Assembly: GCF_021390535.1 (NCBI RefSeq)
Contig: NZ_JAJUXG010000005.1
Coordinates: 62,001 to 126,000, forward strand
Direction of reading: 5' to 3'
Length of the DNA stretch: 64,000 nucleotides
From: Dyadobacter sp. CY312
Lineage (GTDB): Bacteria; Bacteroidota; Bacteroidia; Cytophagales; Spirosomataceae
The position numbers were made by a program, and so were the translations under genes. The notes beneath the pieces were generated by a model. That model did not search any database. It was not told the DNA's origin and saw nothing but the letters and a program-made list of their open reading frames with translations. Positions 63,053-64,000 of the stretch are shown piece after piece. How positions within the stretch are numbered: position 1 is the first letter of the stretch; every line of letters begins with the position of its first letter.

Positions 63053-63083
63053 TTGCATTAGTAAAATCTATTAACTTACTTTG
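63053..63083 (+). promoter_or_regulatory. Promoter of the leader-hydroxylase transcript
   Basis: TTG (63053-63055), 20 bases, then TTACTTTG (63076-63083), the same -7 octamer as the SusC operon promoter. The operator copy follows at the next base. It lies 71 bases before the leader ATG. Confidence 0.65.
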
Positions 63084-63100
63084 TCTATATGTTTAATAGA
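63084..63100. promoter_or_regulatory. 17-bp dyad operator copy 3 (TCTATATGTTTAATAGA)
   Basis: TCTA-N9-TAGA, extended here to GTCTA/TAGAC. The position relative to the promoter is identical to copy 2 at 47631. It overlaps the expected transcript start. Confidence 0.6.
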
Positions 63101-63153
63101 CTAATGAAGCTTTCGTCCACCCGTAGCTGATTGTTAATCCAAACGTCATTTCT

Positions 63154-63240
63154 ATGAAAGCGGTAATTCTACATTTTTCCTCTGTTTCAGAAACCAACTC
63201 CTGTGGTGACGGGTCGTTAGTTTGCCGTTGTTGTTGCTGA
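63154..63240 (+). CDS. Cys-rich leader peptide ending LVCRCCC
   Basis: A 28-codon frame from ATG 63154 to TGA 63238-63240. It ends Cys-Arg-Cys-Cys-Cys encoded TGC-CGT-TGT-TGT-TGC. The last codons and following bases (GTTGTTGCTGATC) are identical to the leader at 47685-47732, although the first halves are unrelated. Conservation limited to the Cys run points to the codons or peptide tail as the working part. The gap to the next gene (63241-63388) includes a small hairpin, CAGGT-N7-ACCTG. Confidence 0.55.
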   Translation: MKAVILHFSSVSETNSCGDGSLVCRCCC

Positions 63241-63388
63241 TCGCTTCACATCTCAAAAAATCATATTTCCCACGGGCAGGTGCTTGTAACCTGTGAAGGT
63301 TCGACATTTAATCATTTTTATTGACTTCTCTGTCAGGGATTTGCAGGCAGATTGTGTTCGCTCCAACCGTGTCCTGGATTATTTTTCA

Positions 63389-64000
63389 ATGTCAAAATCT
63401 TTCATTATGAAATTCACCGATAGTACCATATACTACGAGATTCTTATTCTTTTTTTCGTCATCAGTACGGCAGAGTTTTTTACAGGATTATATAAAAGTG
63501 ACAAGTGGTCAAAGAATGAATGGTATATCAATTTCGCCGGTCTATTCCTGTCCAGCACCATCACAAGGCCTATCAGTTTCCTTCTTTCTGCTTATGTGCT
63601 CAATTATTTCTTCCCGGATTATTACAATGCATTCATCGACGTGCCAATTTGGGCTGGTATAATTATCACCTGCCTGCTCGAAGATTTTACGCAATATTGG
63701 TGGCATAGGGCTGCACATACCTACACATGGTTGTGGAAAGCGCACCGGGTTCACCACACCGCTCCGGAAATGAGTGTGTTCCTCACGGGTAGAAATTCCT
63801 GGATCTATCTACTGCTTTTTCCATCACGTATAGTTTCTACCGTTCTTATCTTTCTGGGTTTTGGACAAGCTTTTCTAATCGGGTATTTCTTCAAAGCCAT
63901 CATAGGAATTTCGGCGCATTCGAGCATTCGTTGGGACAAACCATTGTATGCAATCAAATGGCTCCACCCGGTAATGTGGGTTGTAGAACGTACCATTTCT
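63389..64000 (+). CDS. Sterol-desaturase/fatty-acid-hydroxylase family membrane enzyme, truncated by the window edge
   Basis: 204 residues are seen before the window ends. Starts are possible at ATG 63389 or 63407. Four hydrophobic segments are visible. The first His boxes of the di-iron membrane hydroxylases are seen as WWHRAAH and HRVHH, and later His-box parts lie beyond the edge. The family hydroxylates or desaturates lipids and carotenoids. It is controlled, as far as one can see, by the leader and operator described upstream. A link with sulfonolipids, which Cytophagales make from cysteate, is a speculation. Confidence 0.8.
   Translation, partial: MSKSFIMKFTDSTIYYEILILFFVISTAEFFTGLYKSDKWSKNEWYINFAGLFLSSTITRPISFLLSAYVLNYFFPDYYNAFIDVPIWAGIIITCLLEDFTQYWWHRAAHTYTWLWKAHRVHHTAPEMSVFLTGRNSWIYLLLFPSRIVSTVLIFLGFGQAFLIGYFFKAIIGISAHSSIRWDKPLYAIKWLHPVMWVVERTIS

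Noticed and set aside
1..64000. CRISPR arrays, tRNA, rRNA, prophage or intact insertion sequences
   Set aside because: I saw no regular repeat-spacer pattern, no cloverleaf, no rRNA sequence, no phage structural gene and no transposase with inverted ends.

Overview
The window looks like chromosomal DNA of a gliding-type Bacteroidota bacterium, most likely order Cytophagales and Dyadobacter-like. That assignment is an inference. It rests on two SusC/SusD pairs, other TonB-dependent receptors that carry carboxypeptidase-like N-termini, DUF4374 and DUF4249 partner lipoproteins, LytTR/LytS pairs, and Bacteroidota-type promoters (TTG, about 19-20 bases, TAnnTTTG). I saw no rRNA, tRNA, CRISPR array, intact insertion sequence or complete integrase.

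Layout. 1-3.8 kb: a compact run of minus-strand genes of foreign appearance, separated by two long imperfect palindromes that look like cassette recombination (attC) sites. At its upstream end is a scar in which a broken acetyltransferase gene runs in frame into the tail of a tyrosine recombinase. 4.8-13.4 kb: PolX with a lost polymerase site, an Rpn-type nuclease, an AhpD-like/YciI/ECF sigma operon, DoxX, an amidohydrolase and an S41 protease. 13.5-15.7 kb: a LytTR regulator and a histidine kinase. 15.9-26.1 kb: a full siderophore-iron module, with receptor, DUF4374 lipoprotein, esterase, beta-propeller protein, binding protein, permease, ATPase and reductase. 26.8-37.2 kb: an M61 peptidase, small proteins, a TonB receptor with its DUF4249 partner, a two-gene GNAT-like/56-aa unit, and a second LytS/LytTR pair. 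37.6-42.7 kb: a SusC/SusD pair on the minus strand. 43.3-44.8 kb: a probable metal locus around a 33-bp perfect palindrome. 44.9-57.2 kb: a probable sulfur locus, with a PIG-L deacetylase, a Cys-rich leader peptide, SusC/SusD, two DoxX-like membrane proteins, a SoxD-like cytochrome c and a SoxC-like sulfite dehydrogenase. 57.7-64 kb: DUF1684, a TPR protein, an FAD oxidoreductase, an SDR, and a second Cys-rich leader ahead of a truncated sterol-desaturase-type hydroxylase.

The strongest undescribed signal is regulatory. Three promoters (ahead of the PIG-L gene, the SusC-to-SoxC operon and the hydroxylase) share a 17-bp dyad of form TCTAT-N3-TT-N-A-N-TAGA at or just downstream of the -7 element. 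Two of the three transcripts then encode a tiny peptide ending in Arg-Cys-Cys-Cys. The SusC leader is followed by two mutually exclusive hairpins. This fits a cysteine- or sulfur-sensing attenuation regulon that includes a SusC/SoxCD-type sulfur compound utilisation operon. The second main signal is the attC-like cassette array at the left end.
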